Source: Phocoena phocoena (Eukaryota; Chordata; Mammalia; Artiodactyla; Phocoenidae). From it: a stretch of 64,000 nt of DNA. The position numbers and the translations under genes are program-made. Positions within the stretch are counted from its first letter, which is position 1, and the number at the start of each line of letters is the position of its first letter. Below the pieces are notes generated by a model. The model made no database searches, had not been told where the DNA came from, and saw only the letters and a program-made list of their open reading frames with translations. The stretch spans positions 3,027,001-3,091,000 of the forward strand of contig NC_089239.1 of NCBI RefSeq assembly GCF_963924675.1, given 5' to 3'. This document shows, piece by piece, positions 12,711 through 24,278 of the stretch.

Positions 12711-13242
12711 ATTCTCTCTACTTTTTCTCCCTTTTATTCTGAGCCGTGTGGATGAAAGGCTCTTGGTGCTCCAGCCCAGGAGTCAGGGCTCTGCCTCTGA
12801 GGTAGGAGAGCCAACTTCAGGACACTGGTCAACAAGAGACCTCCCAGCTCCACATAATATTAAACGGTGGAAATCTCCCAGAGACCTCCATCTTAACACC
12901 AGCACCCAGCTTCACTCAACGACCAGCAAGCCACAGTGCTGGACAACCTATGCCAAACAACTAGCAAAACAGGAACACAACCCCACCCGTTAGCAGAGAG
13001 GCTGCCTAAAATCATAATAAGGCCACAGACACCCCAAAACACACCACCAGACGTGAACCTGCCCACTAGAGAGACAAGATCCAGCCTCATCCAGCACAAC
13101 ACAGGCACTAGTCCCCTCCACCAGGAAGCCTACACAACCCACTGAAACAACCTTAGCCACTGGAGACAGACATCAAAAACAACGGGAACTACGAACCTGC
13201 AGCCTGCAAAAAGGAGACCCCAAACACAGTAAGATAAGCAAA

Positions 13243-14136
13243 ATGAGAAGACAGAAAAACACACAGCAGATGAAGGAGCAAGATAAAAACCCACCAGACC
13301 TAACAAATGAAGAGGAAATAGGCAATCTACCTGAAAAAGAATTCAGAATAATGATAGTAAGGATGATCCGAAATCTTGGAAGTAGAATGGACAAAATGCA
13401 AGAAACAGTTAACAAGGACCTACAAGAACTAAAGATGAAACAAGCAATGATGAACAACGCAATAAATGAAATTAAAAGCACTCTAGATAGGATCAATAGC
13501 AGAATAACTGAGGCAGAAGAACAGATAAGTGACCTGGAAGATAAAGTAGTGGAAATAACTACTGCAGAGCAGAATAAAGAAAAAAGAATGAAAAGAACTG
13601 AGGACAGTCTCAGAGACCTCTGGGACAACATTAAACGCACCAACATTCGAATTATAGGGGTTCCAGAAGAAGAAGAAAAAAAGAAAGGGACTGAGAAAAT
13701 ATTTGAAGAGACTATAGTTGAAAACTTCCCTAATATGGGAAAGGAAATAGTTAATCAAGTCCAGGAAGCACAGAGAGTCCCATACAGGATAAATCCAAGG
13801 AGAAATACTCCAAGACACATATTAATCAAACTGTCAGAAACTAAATACAAAGAAAGCATATTAAAAGCAGCAAGGGAAAAACAACAAATAACACACAAGG
13901 GAATCCCCATAAGGTTAACAGCTGATCTCTCAGCAGAAACCCTACAAGCCAGAAGGGAGTGGCAGGACATACTGAAAGTGATGAAGGAGAAAAACCTGCA
14001 ACCAAGACTACTCTACCCAGCAAGGATCTCATTCAGATTTGATGGAGAAATTAAAACCTTTACAGACAAGCAAAAGCTGAGAGAGTTCAGCACCACCAAA
14101 CCAGCTTTACAACAAATGCTAAAGGAACTTCTCTAG
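13243..14136 (+). CDS. L1 ORF1 protein (RNA-binding chaperone), intact
   Basis: The frame encodes 297 residues with no interruption. A Lys/Gln-rich N-terminus is followed by a long coiled coil (about residues 35-115, with heptads such as RITEAEEQISDLEDKV), then an RRM-like region beginning at IRIIGVPEEE and a basic C-terminal domain (IKLSETKYKESILKAAREKQ). ORF1p trimerises through the coiled coil, coats L1 RNA and is needed for retrotransposition. The reading frame is intact, unlike the ORF2 that follows 58 nt downstream. Expression would depend on the element's 5' UTR or on HOOK3 antisense context, and is unknown. Confidence 0.93.
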   Translation: MRRQKNTQQMKEQDKNPPDLTNEEEIGNLPEKEFRIMIVRMIRNLGSRMDKMQETVNKDLQELKMKQAMMNNAINEIKSTLDRINSRITEAEEQISDLEDKVVEITTAEQNKEKRMKRTEDSLRDLWDNIKRTNIRIIGVPEEEEKKKGTEKIFEETIVENFPNMGKEIVNQVQEAQRVPYRINPRRNTPRHILIKLSETKYKESILKAAREKQQITHKGIPIRLTADLSAETLQARREWQDILKVMKEKNLQPRLLYPARISFRFDGEIKTFTDKQKLREFSTTKPALQQMLKELL

Positions 14137-14194
14137 ACAAGAAACACAAGAGAAGGAAACGACCTATAATAACGAACCCAAAACAATATAGAAA

Positions 14195-17100
14195 ATGGGA
14201 ATAGGAACATACATATCGATAATTACCTTAAATGTAAATGGACTAAATGCTCCCACCAAAAGTCACAGATTGGCTGAATGGATACAAAAACAAGACCCTT
14301 ATATATGCTGTCTACAAGAGACCCACTTCAGACCTAGAGACACATACAGACTGAAAGTAAGGGGATGGAAAAAGATATTCCATGCAAATGGAAACCAAAA
14401 GAAAGCTGGAGTAGCAATTCTCATATCAGACAAAATAGACTTTAAAATAAGGACTATTAAAAAGGACAAAGAAGGACACTACATAATGATCAAGGGATCG
14501 ATCCAAGAAGATATAACAATTGTAAATATTTATGCACGCAACATAGGAGCACCTCAGTACATAAGGCAAATACTAACAGCAATAAAAGGGGAGATCGACA
14601 GTAACACATTCAGAGTAGGGGACTTTAACACCCCACCTTCACCCATGGACAGATCATCCAAAATGAAAATAAACATGGAAACACAAGCTTTAATTGATAC
14701 ATTAAACAAGATGGACTTAATATTTATAGGACACTCCATCCAAAAACAACAGAATACACGTTTTTCTCAAGTGCTCATGGAACATTCTCCAGGATAGATC
14801 ATATCTTGGGTCACAAATCAAGCCTTGGTAAATTTAAGAAAACTGAAATTGTATCAAGTATCTTTTCTGACCACAACACCATGAGACTAGATATCAATTA
14901 CAGGAAAAGATCTGTAAAAAATACAAACACATGGAGGCTAAACAATACACTACTTAATAATGAAGTGATCACTGAAGAAATCAAAGAGGAAATAAAAAAA
15001 TACCTAGAAACAAATGACAATGGAGACACAATGACCCAAAACCTATGGGATGCAGCAAAAGCAGTTCTAAGGGGGAAGTTTAGAGCAATACAAGCCCACC
15101 TTAAGAAGCAGGAAACATCTCGAATAAACAACCTAACCTTGCACCTCAAGCAATTAGAGAAAGAAGAACAAAAAAAACCCCAAAGCTAGCAGAAGGAAAG
15201 AAATCATAAAAATCAGATCAGAAATAAATGAAAAAGAAATGAAGGAAACGATAGCAAAGATCAATAAAACTAAAAGCTGGTTCTTTAAGAAGATAAACAA
15301 AATAGATAAACCACTAGCCAGACTCATCAAGAAAAAAAGGGAGAAGACTCAAATCAATAGAATTAGAAATGAAAAAGGAGAAGTAACAACTGACACTGCA
15401 CAAATAAAAAAAATCATGAGAGATTACTACAAGCAACTCTACGCCAATAAAATGGACAATCTGGAAGAAATGGACAAATTCTTAGAAATGCACAACCTGC
15501 CAAGACTGAATCAGGAAGAAATAGAAAATATGAACAGACCAATCACAAGCACTGAAATTGAAACTGTGATTAAAAATCTTCCAACAAACAAAAGCCCAGG
15601 ACCAGATGGCTTCACAGGTGAATTCTATCAAACGTTTAGAGAAGAACTAACACCTATCCTCCTTGAACTCTTCCAAAATATAGCAGAGGGAGGAACACTC
15701 CCAAATTCCTTCTACGAGGCCACCATCACCTTGATACCAAAACCAGACAAGGATGTCACAAAGAAAGAAAACTACAGGCCAATATCACTGATGAACATAG
15801 ATGCAAAAATCCTCAACAAAATACTAGCAAACAGAATCCAACAGCACATTAAAAGGATCATACACCATGATCAAGTGGGGTTTATCCCAGGAATGCAAGG
15901 ATTCCTCAATATACGCAAATCTATCAATGTGATAAACCATATTAACAAATTGAAGGAGAAAAACCATATGATCATCTCAATAGATGCAGAGAAAGCTTTC
16001 AACAAAATTCAACACCGATTTATGATAAAAACCCTCCAGAAAGTAGGCATAGAGGGAACTTTCCTCAACATAATAAAGGCCATATATGACAAGCCCACAG
16101 CAAACATCATCCTCAATGGTGAAAAACTGAAAGCATTTCCACTAAGATCAGGAACAAGACAAGGTTGCCCACTCTCACCACTCTTATTCAACATAGTTTT
16201 GGAAGTTTTAGCCACAGCAATCAGAGAAGAAAAGGAAATAAAAGGAATCCAAATCGGAAAAGAAGAAGTAAAGCTGTCACTGTTTGCAGATGACATGATA
16301 CTATACATAGAGAATCCTAAAGATGCTACCAGAAAGCTACTAGAGCTAATCAATGAATTTGGTAAAGTAGCAGGATACAAAATTAATGCACAGAAATCTC
16401 TGGCATTCCTATATACTAATGATGAAAAATCTGAAAGTGAAATCAAGAAAACACTCCCATTTACCATTGCAACAAAAAGAATAAAATATCTAGGAATAAA
16501 CCTACCTAAGGAGATGAAAGACCTGTATGCAGAAAATTATAAGACATTGATGAAAGAAATTAAAATGATATAAATAGATGGAGAGATATACCATGTTCTT
16601 GGATGGGAAGAATCAACATTGTGAAAATGACTCTACTACCCAAAGCAATCTACAGATTCAATGCAATCCCTCTCAAACTACCACTGGCATTTTTCACAGA
16701 ACTAGAACAAAAAATTTCGCAATTTGTATGGAAACACAAAAGACCCCGAATAGCCAAAGCACTCTTGAGAACGAAAAACGGAGCTGGAGGAATCAGGCTC
16801 CCTGACTTCAGACTATATTACAAAGCAACAGTAATCAAGACAGTATGGTACTGGCACAAAAACAGAAAGATCAGTGGAGCAGGATAGAAAGCCCAGAGAT
16901 AAACCCACGCACATATGGACACCTTATCTTTGATAAAGGAGGCAGGAATGTACAGTGGAGAAAGGACAGCCTCTTCAATAAATGGTGCTGGGAAAACTGG
17001 ACAGGTACATGTAAAAGTATGAGATTAGATCACTCCCTAACACCATACACAAAAATAAGCTCAAAATGGATTAAAGACCTAAATGTAAGGCCAGAAACTA

Positions 17101-18002
17101 TCAAACTTTTAGAGGAAAACATAGGCAGAACACTCTATGACATAAATCACAGCAAGATCCTTTCTGACCCACCTCCTAGAGTAATGGAAATAAAAACAAA
17201 AATAAACAAATGGGACCTAATGAAACTTCAAAGCTTTTGCACAGCAAAGGAAACCATAATCAAGACCAAAAGACAACCCTCAGAATGGGAGAAAACATTT
17301 GCAAATGAAGCAACTGACAAAGGATTAATCTCCAAAATTTACAAGCAGCTCATGCAGCTCAATAACAAAAAAACAAACAACCCCATCCAAAAATGGGCAG
17401 AAGACCTAAATAGACATTTCTCCAAAGAAGATATACAGAATGCCAACAAACACATGAAAGAATGCTCAACATCATTAATCATTAGAGAAATGCAAATTAA
17501 AACTACAATGAGATATCATCCCACACCAGTCAGAATGGCCAGCATCAAAAAATCTAGAAACAAAAAATGCTGGAGAGGGTGTGGAGAAAAGGGGACACTC
17601 TTGCACTGCTGGTGGGAATGTGAATTGTTTCAGCCACTATGGAGAACAGTATGGAGGTTCCTTAAAAAACTACAAATAGAATTACCATATGACCCAGCAA
17701 TCCCACTACTGGGCATATACCCTGAGAAAACTGAAATTCAAAAAGAGTCATGTACCAAAATGTTCATTGCAGCTCTATTTACAATAGCCCGGAGATGGAA
17801 ACAACCTAAGTGCCCATCATCGGATGAATGGATAAAGAAGATGTGGCACATATACACAATGGAATATTACTCAGCCTTAAAAAGAAATGAAATTGAGCTA
17901 TTTGTAATGAGATGGATAGACCTAGAGTCTGTCATACAGAGTGAAGTAAGTCAGAAAGAAAAAGACAAATACCGTATGCTAACACATATATATGGAATTT
18001 AA
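14195..18002 (+). pseudogene. L1 ORF2 (endonuclease-reverse transcriptase), four frameshifts
   Basis: Collinear with the usual ORF2 of about 1,270 codons. The apurinic-type endonuclease region comes first (NVNGLN, QETH, GDFNTP motifs), then the reverse transcriptase with an intact FADD catalytic motif near 16290, then the Cys-containing C-terminus (CWWECE). Compared with the L1 frame it is broken by a 4-nt deletion near 14720, a 1-nt insertion in a C run near 15180, a 1-nt deletion near 16567 and a 4-nt deletion near 16870. There are few other stops between these breaks, which fits recent decay. The protein cannot be made whole. Confidence 0.93.
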
Positions 18003-18389
18003 GGGAAAAAAAATGTCATGAAGAACCTAGGGGTAAGACAGGAATAAAGACGCAGACCTACTGGAGAACGGACTTGAGGATATGGGGAGGGGGAAGGGTG
18101 AGTTTTGACAGGGCGAGAGAGAGTCATGGACATATACACACTAACAAACGTAGTAAGGTAGATAGCTAGGGGGAAGCAGCTGCAAGGCTCAGGGATATTA
18201 GCTCTGTGCTTTGTGACAGCCTGGAGGGGTGGGATGGGGAGAGTGGGAGGGAGGGAGACGCAAGAGGGAAGACATATGGGAACATATGTATATGTATAGC
18301 TGATTCACTTTGTTATAAAGCAGAAACTAACACACCATTGTAAAGCAATTATACCCCAATAAAGATGTTTAAAAAAAAATTAATATACG

Positions 18390-20338
18390 GTAATCTCTTG
18401 TATTCCTATACACTAACAATGAAAGATGAGAAAAAGAAATTAAGGAAACAATCCCATTTACCACTGCAACAAAAAGAATAAAATACCTAGGAATAAACCT
18501 ATCTAACGAGGCAAAAGACCTGTACGCAGAAAACTATAAGATACTGATGAAAGAAATCAGAGATGACACAAACAGATGGAGAGATATACCATGTTCTTGG
18601 ATTGGAAGAATCAATATTGTGAAAATGACTATACTACCCAAAGCAATCTACATATTCAATGCAATCCCTATCAAATTACCAATGGCATTTTTCACAGAAC
18701 TAGAACAAAAAGTTTTACAATTCGTATGGAAACACAAAAGACCTCGAATAGCAAAAGCAATCTTGAGAAACAAAAATGGAGCTGGAAGAACCTGGCTCCC
18801 TGACTTCAGACTATACTACAAAGCTAGAGTAATCAAGATAGTATGGTACTGGCACAAAAACAAAATATAGATCAATGGAACTGGATAGAAAGCCCAGAGA
18901 AAAACCCACACACGTATGGTCACCTAATCTATGGCAAAGGAGGCCAGAATATACAACGGAGCAAAGACAGCCTCTTCAATAAGTGGTGCTGGGAAAACTG
19001 GACAGCTACATGTAAAAGAATGAAATTAGAACACCCCCTAACAGCATACACAAAAATAAACTCAAAATGGATTAAAGACCTAAATGTAAGGCCAGACACT
19101 ATAAAACTCTTAGAGGAAAACATAAGCAGAACACTCTTTGACACATATCACAGCAAGATGTTTTTTGACCCACCTCCTAGAGTAATGAGAATAAAAACAG
19201 AAATAAAAAAATGGGACCTAATTAAACTTAAAATGTTTTGCACAGCAAAGGAAACCATAAACAAGACGAAAAGACACACTCAGAATGGGAGAAAATATTT
19301 GCATCTGAAGCAACTGACAAAGGATTAATCTCCAAAATATACAAACAGCTCATGCAGCTAAATATCAAAAAAACAAACAACCCAATCAAAAAATGGGCGG
19401 AAAGCCTAAATAGACATTTCTCCAAAGAAGACATACAGATGGCCAACAAACACATGAGAAGTTGCTCAACATCACTAATTATTAGAGAAATGCAAAATCA
19501 GAACTACAATGAGGTATCACCTCACACCACAGAATGGCCATCATCAAAAAATCTACAAACAGTAAACGATGGAGAGGTTGTGGACAAAAGGGAACCCTCA
19601 TGCATTGTTGGTGGGAATGTAAATTGATACAGACACTGTGGAGAACAGTATGGAGATTCCTTAAAAAACTAAGAATAGAACTACCATGTGACCCAGCAAT
19701 CCCACTACTGGGCATATATCCGAAGAAAACCATAATTCAAAAAGACACATGCACTCAATGTTCACTGCAGCACTGTTTACAACAGCCAGGACATGGAAAC
19801 AACCTAAATGTCCATCAACAGAGGAATGGATAAAGAAGATGTGATATATAAATATAATAGAATATTACTCAGCCATAAAAAGGAACAAAATTGGGTCATT
19901 TGTAGAGACATGGATGGACCTAGAGACTGTCATACAGAGTGAAGTAAGTCAGAAAGAGAAAAACAAATATCATATATCAAAACATATATGTGGAATCTGA
20001 AAAAATTGGTATAGAGGATCTTATTTACAAAGCAGAAATAGAGACACAGATGTATGTTTGGATACCAAGGGGGAAGGGGGGCGGTCGGATGAATTGGTAG
20101 ACTGGGATTGACATATATACACTACTGATACTATGTATAAAACAGATAACTAATGAGAACCTACTGTATAGCACAGGGAACTCTATTCAATGCTCTGTGG
20201 TGACCTAAATGAGAAGGAAATCCAAAAAAGAGGGGATATATGTATACATATAGATACATATAGCTGATTTACTTTGCTGTACAGTATAAACTAACATAAT
20301 ATTGTAAAGCAACTATATTCTAATAAAAATAAATAAAT
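18390..20338 (+). mobile_element. 5'-truncated L1, right part: ORF2 C-terminus, 3' UTR and tail
   Basis: Continues the split L1 in register: the ORF2 C-terminal third in several frames (FAMILY-typical [33 protein letters not shown]), a 3' UTR with a G-rich tract near 20070, and an AATAAAAATAAATAAATAA tail. The numerous stops and its role as target of the full-length L1 show it is the older of the two. Confidence 0.9.
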
Positions 20339-20363
20339 AATAGGCAAAAGATTACAGCAAACA

Positions 20364-21551
20364 GGAGAGGTTGTGGAGAAAGGGAACTCTCCTACACTGT
20401 TGGTATAAGCTGGGGCAGCCACCATAGAGAACAGTATTCTAAAAATATCAATAGAACTACCATACGATCCAGCAATCCTACTCCTGGGCATGTATCTGTA
20501 GAAAACTCTAATTGGAAAAGATACATGCACTCCAATGCTCACAGCAGCACTATTCACAATAGCCAAGACATGAAAGCAACCTAAGTGTCCATCAACAGAT
20601 GAATGGATAAAGATGATGTGGTACATACATACAATGGGATATTATTCAGCCATAAGAAAGAATGAAATAATGTCATTTGCAGTAACACGGATGGACATAG
20701 AGACTGTCATACTAAGTGAATTAAGTCAGACAGAGAAAGACAAATACCATATGATGTCACTTATAAGTGGAATCTAAAACATGATACAAATGAACTTATT
20801 TACAAAAAAGAAACAGACTCATAGACGTAGAAAACAAATTTATGGTTACCAAAGGGGAAAGGAGGTGGGGGGGGGGATAAATTAGGAGACTGATATTAGC
20901 AGAGACAAACTACTATGTATATAAACAACAAGGGCCTACTGTATAGCACAAGGAATGATATTCAATATCCTGTGATAAACCATAATGGAAAAGAATATGA
21001 AAAAGAATATATATGTATAACTGAATCACTTTGCTGTACAGCAGAAATTAACACATTGTAAATCAAGTATACTTCAATAAAATGTAAGTAAACATAAACA
21101 TTTTCAAAATTCCTATATTGATAAATGAAAGAATACACTGTTAACAGTGTTTAATGATGCCTTTAGCTAACTGAAATAATACCAACAGCTAAAATTTCTT
21201 GTAAGCTCACTATGCTCCAGGTACTCTAAACATATAGGTAGTTTCCCCAACTTACAGATAAGAGAACTGAGGTACAGGAAGGTTATGGGCCCAAGGTCAA
21301 GCATCTATTAAGGGACAGCCAAGATTCAAAGGCAGGTGTGGCCACAAACTCCTAACCCCACCTGTGCCTCATTGGCTTGACCCAGTGCCCGTGGGTGGGG
21401 AAGTGTGCGGACGTGAGCGTGTGGCCACCAGCGTGTGGACACGGTCTGGCCAGCCGCCCCTCAGAGGGTCCCACAGTCCCAGGGATGTCCCAGATCCCAG
21501 AGTCATGGTGGGGCACTGGGCTTGCACACCCAGAAATTAAAAACAAACAAA
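20364..21551 (+). mobile_element. L1 3' end plus putative 3'-transduced flank, 18-bp duplication
   Basis: The duplication 'aaaagattacagcaaaca' occurs perfectly at 20346-20363 and 21552-21569, marking the ends of one insertion. The first 720 bases are L1 ORF2 end and 3' UTR (AATAAA at about 21076, with no poly-A after it). The next 460 bases are not L1: a MIR at about 21160-21350, then GC-rich unique sequence ending in ATTAAA (21536) and an A-rich tail. This is what a read-through transcript with 3' transduction leaves behind. Confidence 0.75.
21160..21350 (+). mobile_element. MIR SINE (inside the transduced segment)
   Basis: MIR core pattern: 'ctcactatgctccaggtactc', 'cttacagataagagaactgaggtacag', then 'ggtcaagcatctattaagg'. 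It is degenerate, as expected of this ancient family. Confidence 0.7.
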
Positions 21552-21569
21552 AAAAGATTACAGCAAACA

Positions 21570-22165
21570 ATTCACCAAAGAAGATCTATATATGTATGCA
21601 TATATATATATATATATATACAGTAAATGTATATAAATACAAGAAATACAAGAAAAGATTCCCGACATCACTAGTCATTATAGAAATACAAATAAAATCT
21701 ACAATGAGCACCACTAGACGGCCACTAGAATGGTTATAATTAAAAAGAGCAACCCCAGCAAGTGCTGGTGAGGCCATGGTGCAATTGGAACACTGACAAG
21801 CTGCTTGTAAAAACATAAATGGTACATCCGCTTTGGAAGCAGTTTGGTAGTTTCTTAAATATTAAACTTACACCTGCCACATGTTGCAGCCATTTCACCC
21901 CTAGCTGGAACTTCACCCCAGAGAAATGGCAGCATGTGCCCACACAAAGATGTAGACACTGATGTTCACAGCAGCTCTATTTCTAACAGCCCCAAACTAC
22001 AATAACCCAGGAGTTCCTCAGCAGCCGACGGATGGATGGATTGTGGTATATCCATACAATGGAATATGCATGGACTATATTAAGACAGGCAACAACATGA
22101 ATAAATCTCAAAATTTTATGTTGCATGAAAGAAGCCACACCCTCTCCTTCAAAAAATAAAACATA
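21570..22165 (+). mobile_element. Ancient L1 ORF2/3' fragment, right part of outermost nest layer
   Basis: It resumes with 'ttcaccaaagaagat' after the fourth insertion and continues through decayed ORF2 C-terminal sequence ('gatgttcacagcagctctat', 'ggatggatggattgtggtat') to a short A-rich end. An AT microsatellite sits within it at about 21598-21620. Confidence 0.7.
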
Positions 22166-22689
22166 CTGTAAGCCCATTTATGGGCTTAAATGAAGAGATC
22201 TGCTATTTCTCTCAGCATCCACACTCTACTGGCTTTCCCTGTGCCTCTCTGGTCCCTCTGCTGGTAGATGTTCTAACCAACAACTAAACGTCAGAGTTCT
22301 TCAAGGCTCAGGCTACACAGTTTTCTTCTTACCCTATACTCTTCCCTGAGTGATTTAATCCACACTCATGGCTTCAATTAAGAAACACCCAAATTGATAT
22401 ATCTGGTTTGGACTCTTCTGAATGCTAGACCTGGGGAGACAACTGCTAACTTAGAAATTTTCACAATTTCTCTGTAGCACTTGTTATACTAGCAGTTTTG
22501 TTTCCTTGGTCATTTAACATCTGTTTTTCCCCAGGTTATAAACTCTCTGAACACAATTACCCTGTGGACTGTGGCTCAGCCTTGCATCACCAGTGCTGGA
22601 TGCAGAGTAGCCGTTCAATAAACATCAAACTGACAAAGGAGGAAGCTTCTGTGAAGCTGTTATACAATTATTTAAATAGACAATATAAA

Positions 22690-23000
22690 ACAACATGAAT
22701 GAATCACACAGACATTATGTTGAGTGAAAGAAGTCAAACACAAAAGAGTATAAACTGCATGATTCCACTTATAAGAATGATGGTGTAGAAATCAGAACCA
22801 TGGCTATCTTTGAGGCAAGGGGTATGGATTAGGGAGGGGCATGAGGGGGACTATTTGGGGGCTCAAAATGTTATGTAGTTCAGTCTGGGTGGTGGTTACA
22901 TGGACGTGTGTATACATGTGTGCATATACATACGATATATACATACTACACACAAAGTAATCACTTCTTTTAGGATGCTTTTTGGTCTACATTATACCAC
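22690..23000 (+). mobile_element. Old L1 3' fragment
   Basis: 'gagtgaaagaagtcaaacacaaaagag', 'atgattccacttataagaatg' and 'tctgggtggtggttacatgga' are typical of old mammalian L1 ends. It overlaps in content with the fragment ending at 22165, so it is a separate copy or a duplication. Confidence 0.65.
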
Positions 23001-23306
23001 AACAAAAGGAAAAAAGGAATGCGTTTTGGGAAAAAAATGTAAAAAACTAAATATTGATGAGAAATATGCCCACAAGACTTTCGTAAATGAGAAATAACCA
23101 CTCTGCAGAACATAATGCATGTTATGATCCTGATCTGGTAAAATAATATATTCATACAGTCTTTCTTCTGGTTTCTACAATAGAAATCCTACCCAAACTA
23201 ACAAGCAAAAAATTCATTTAATGACACACACCTGGAAAGCTCACGTAGCTAGGCCCACTTGCCCACAAATAATTTTTATTAAGAACTGCACTGAAACTCT
23301 CTAGAC

Positions 23307-23636
23307 CAGGGGTCCCCAACCCCCAGGCCGTGGACCACTACCAGCAGGAGGTGAGTGGCAAGCGAGTAAGCGAAGCTGCATCTGCCGCTCCCCATCACTC
23401 CCCATCACCCGCATTACCGCCTGAACCATCAGCCCCATCGCTCGCATTACCGCCGGAACCAACCTCCCCATCACCCGCGTTACGGCCAGAACCAACCTCC
23501 CCATCACTCGCATTACCGCCTGAACCATCCCCCACATCGCTCACGTTACCGCCTGAATCACCACTCCCCCACCATCCATGGTAAAACTGTCTTCCACGAA
23601 ACTGGTCCCTGGTGCCAAAACGGCTAGGGACCGCTG
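23307..23636. mobile_element. Non-autonomous hAT DNA transposon with internal minisatellite
   Basis: Terminal inverted repeats (CAGGGGTCCCCAACC at the left; CAGCGGTCCCTAGCC on the opposite strand at the right) are flanked by a perfect 8-bp duplication 'ctctagac' (23299-23306 and 23637-23644), the hallmark of hAT transposition. Its centre is a 33-bp tandem array. No transposase is present. Confidence 0.9.
23400..23566. repeat. 33-bp minisatellite, about five copies
   Basis: The unit 'ccccatcactcgcattaccg...' repeats about five times with substitutions but a constant period of 33 bases, a multiple of three. It therefore gives a spurious open frame with an 11-residue Pro-rich repeat on the + strand and a Met/Val-rich one on the minus strand. 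Confidence 0.88.
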
Positions 23637-24213
23637 CTCTAGACGATTCAAAAGCTAAGCGTTATTAGGGCACCACTCAAAAGTGTCCACGAAAATCACA
23701 GGACCGCTCTTCTCTGTGCTAGAACCCGGGCTGGTCAGTTTCAAGCGAGCCTTCTTGAGCTCTGCCAGAAAGTCTGCATGCCTATATGTCTGGAGAGATG
23801 TAAGGTGCAGAAGAAAGGTACAGCAAGCTATAGTTTTCAAACATGAACTGCCAGTGTGAAAGGCAGGTAGATTCTCTGAAATGCAGGCATTTGAGAAGCT
23901 TCCAGACGGGCAGCTCTACACAGCTCACTGCAAGGGGAGCAACGGCAAGAATCCTTTAGCGATGATACGGATTCTCAACAGAGCTGCAGGAAATCTCAGC
24001 AAGTCCCATGTAAATTCTTTAGTGTCTCAGGCTGACAAGGGCTCAGGGCTTCAAAAGACAGAAGTATCCCCCAAATCACATCAAACTTACTGACATCTTA
24101 AATTCACAGGTAATCCTCTATTTGAAAAATTCCTAGGTCAAAAGTTGAAGACAGCCATACAATATCAATTTTACAACTATTATGTTTTCACCCTGCCTCT
24201 AGGTGGAGCTTAC

Positions 24214-24251
<38 letters not shown>

Positions 24252-24278
24252 TGTCTGTCTGTCTGTCTGTCTGTCTGC
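24214..24278. repeat. Compound (TG)n(TCTG)n microsatellite
   Basis: About 18 TG units run directly into about seven CTGT units. It lies 0.5 kb from HOOK3 exon 2, on the intron 2 side. Confidence 0.95.

Larger units (their letters stand above)
10789..13242 (+). promoter_or_regulatory. L1 5' UTR / internal promoter with tandem structure
   Basis: About the first 1.3 kb are CpG-rich, as expected of an L1 internal promoter. A 38-bp unit starting 'agagac' repeats about 3.3 times from 11449. A larger unit of about 269 bp is duplicated (12065-12333 and from 12334), each copy ending in a CCTT/CTTT pyrimidine tract. The tail then runs T/C-rich up to about 12740 before the ORF1 leader. Open frames here, on either strand, are not L1 proteins. 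Confidence 0.8.
10789..18375 (+). mobile_element. Full-length L1 (LINE-1) insertion with 14-bp target-site duplication
   Basis: The 7.6 kb element begins with the L1 5' end motif 'gaagatggcggaagagtaag' and has a GC-rich 5' UTR of about 2.45 kb, ORF1, a 58-nt spacer, ORF2, a 370-nt 3' UTR with G-rich polypurine tracts, AATAAA and a poly-A tail. The 14-bp duplication 'aaaattaatatacg' flanks it perfectly (10775-10788 and 18376-18389). It landed inside the ORF2 of an older L1, whose remainder resumes directly after the tail. Full length, an intact ORF1 and a perfect duplication point to a comparatively recent insertion. The broken ORF2 makes it unable to move by itself. Confidence 0.96.

Noticed and set aside
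12362..12742. 126-codon Phe/Leu/Ser-rich open frame resembling a membrane protein
   Set aside because: It translates the CCTT/CTTT microsatellite in the L1 5' UTR.
23301..23584. Repetitive Pro-rich protein with 11-residue repeats
   Set aside because: It is a 33-bp minisatellite inside a hAT transposon with inverted ends and target duplication; no sign of a gene.
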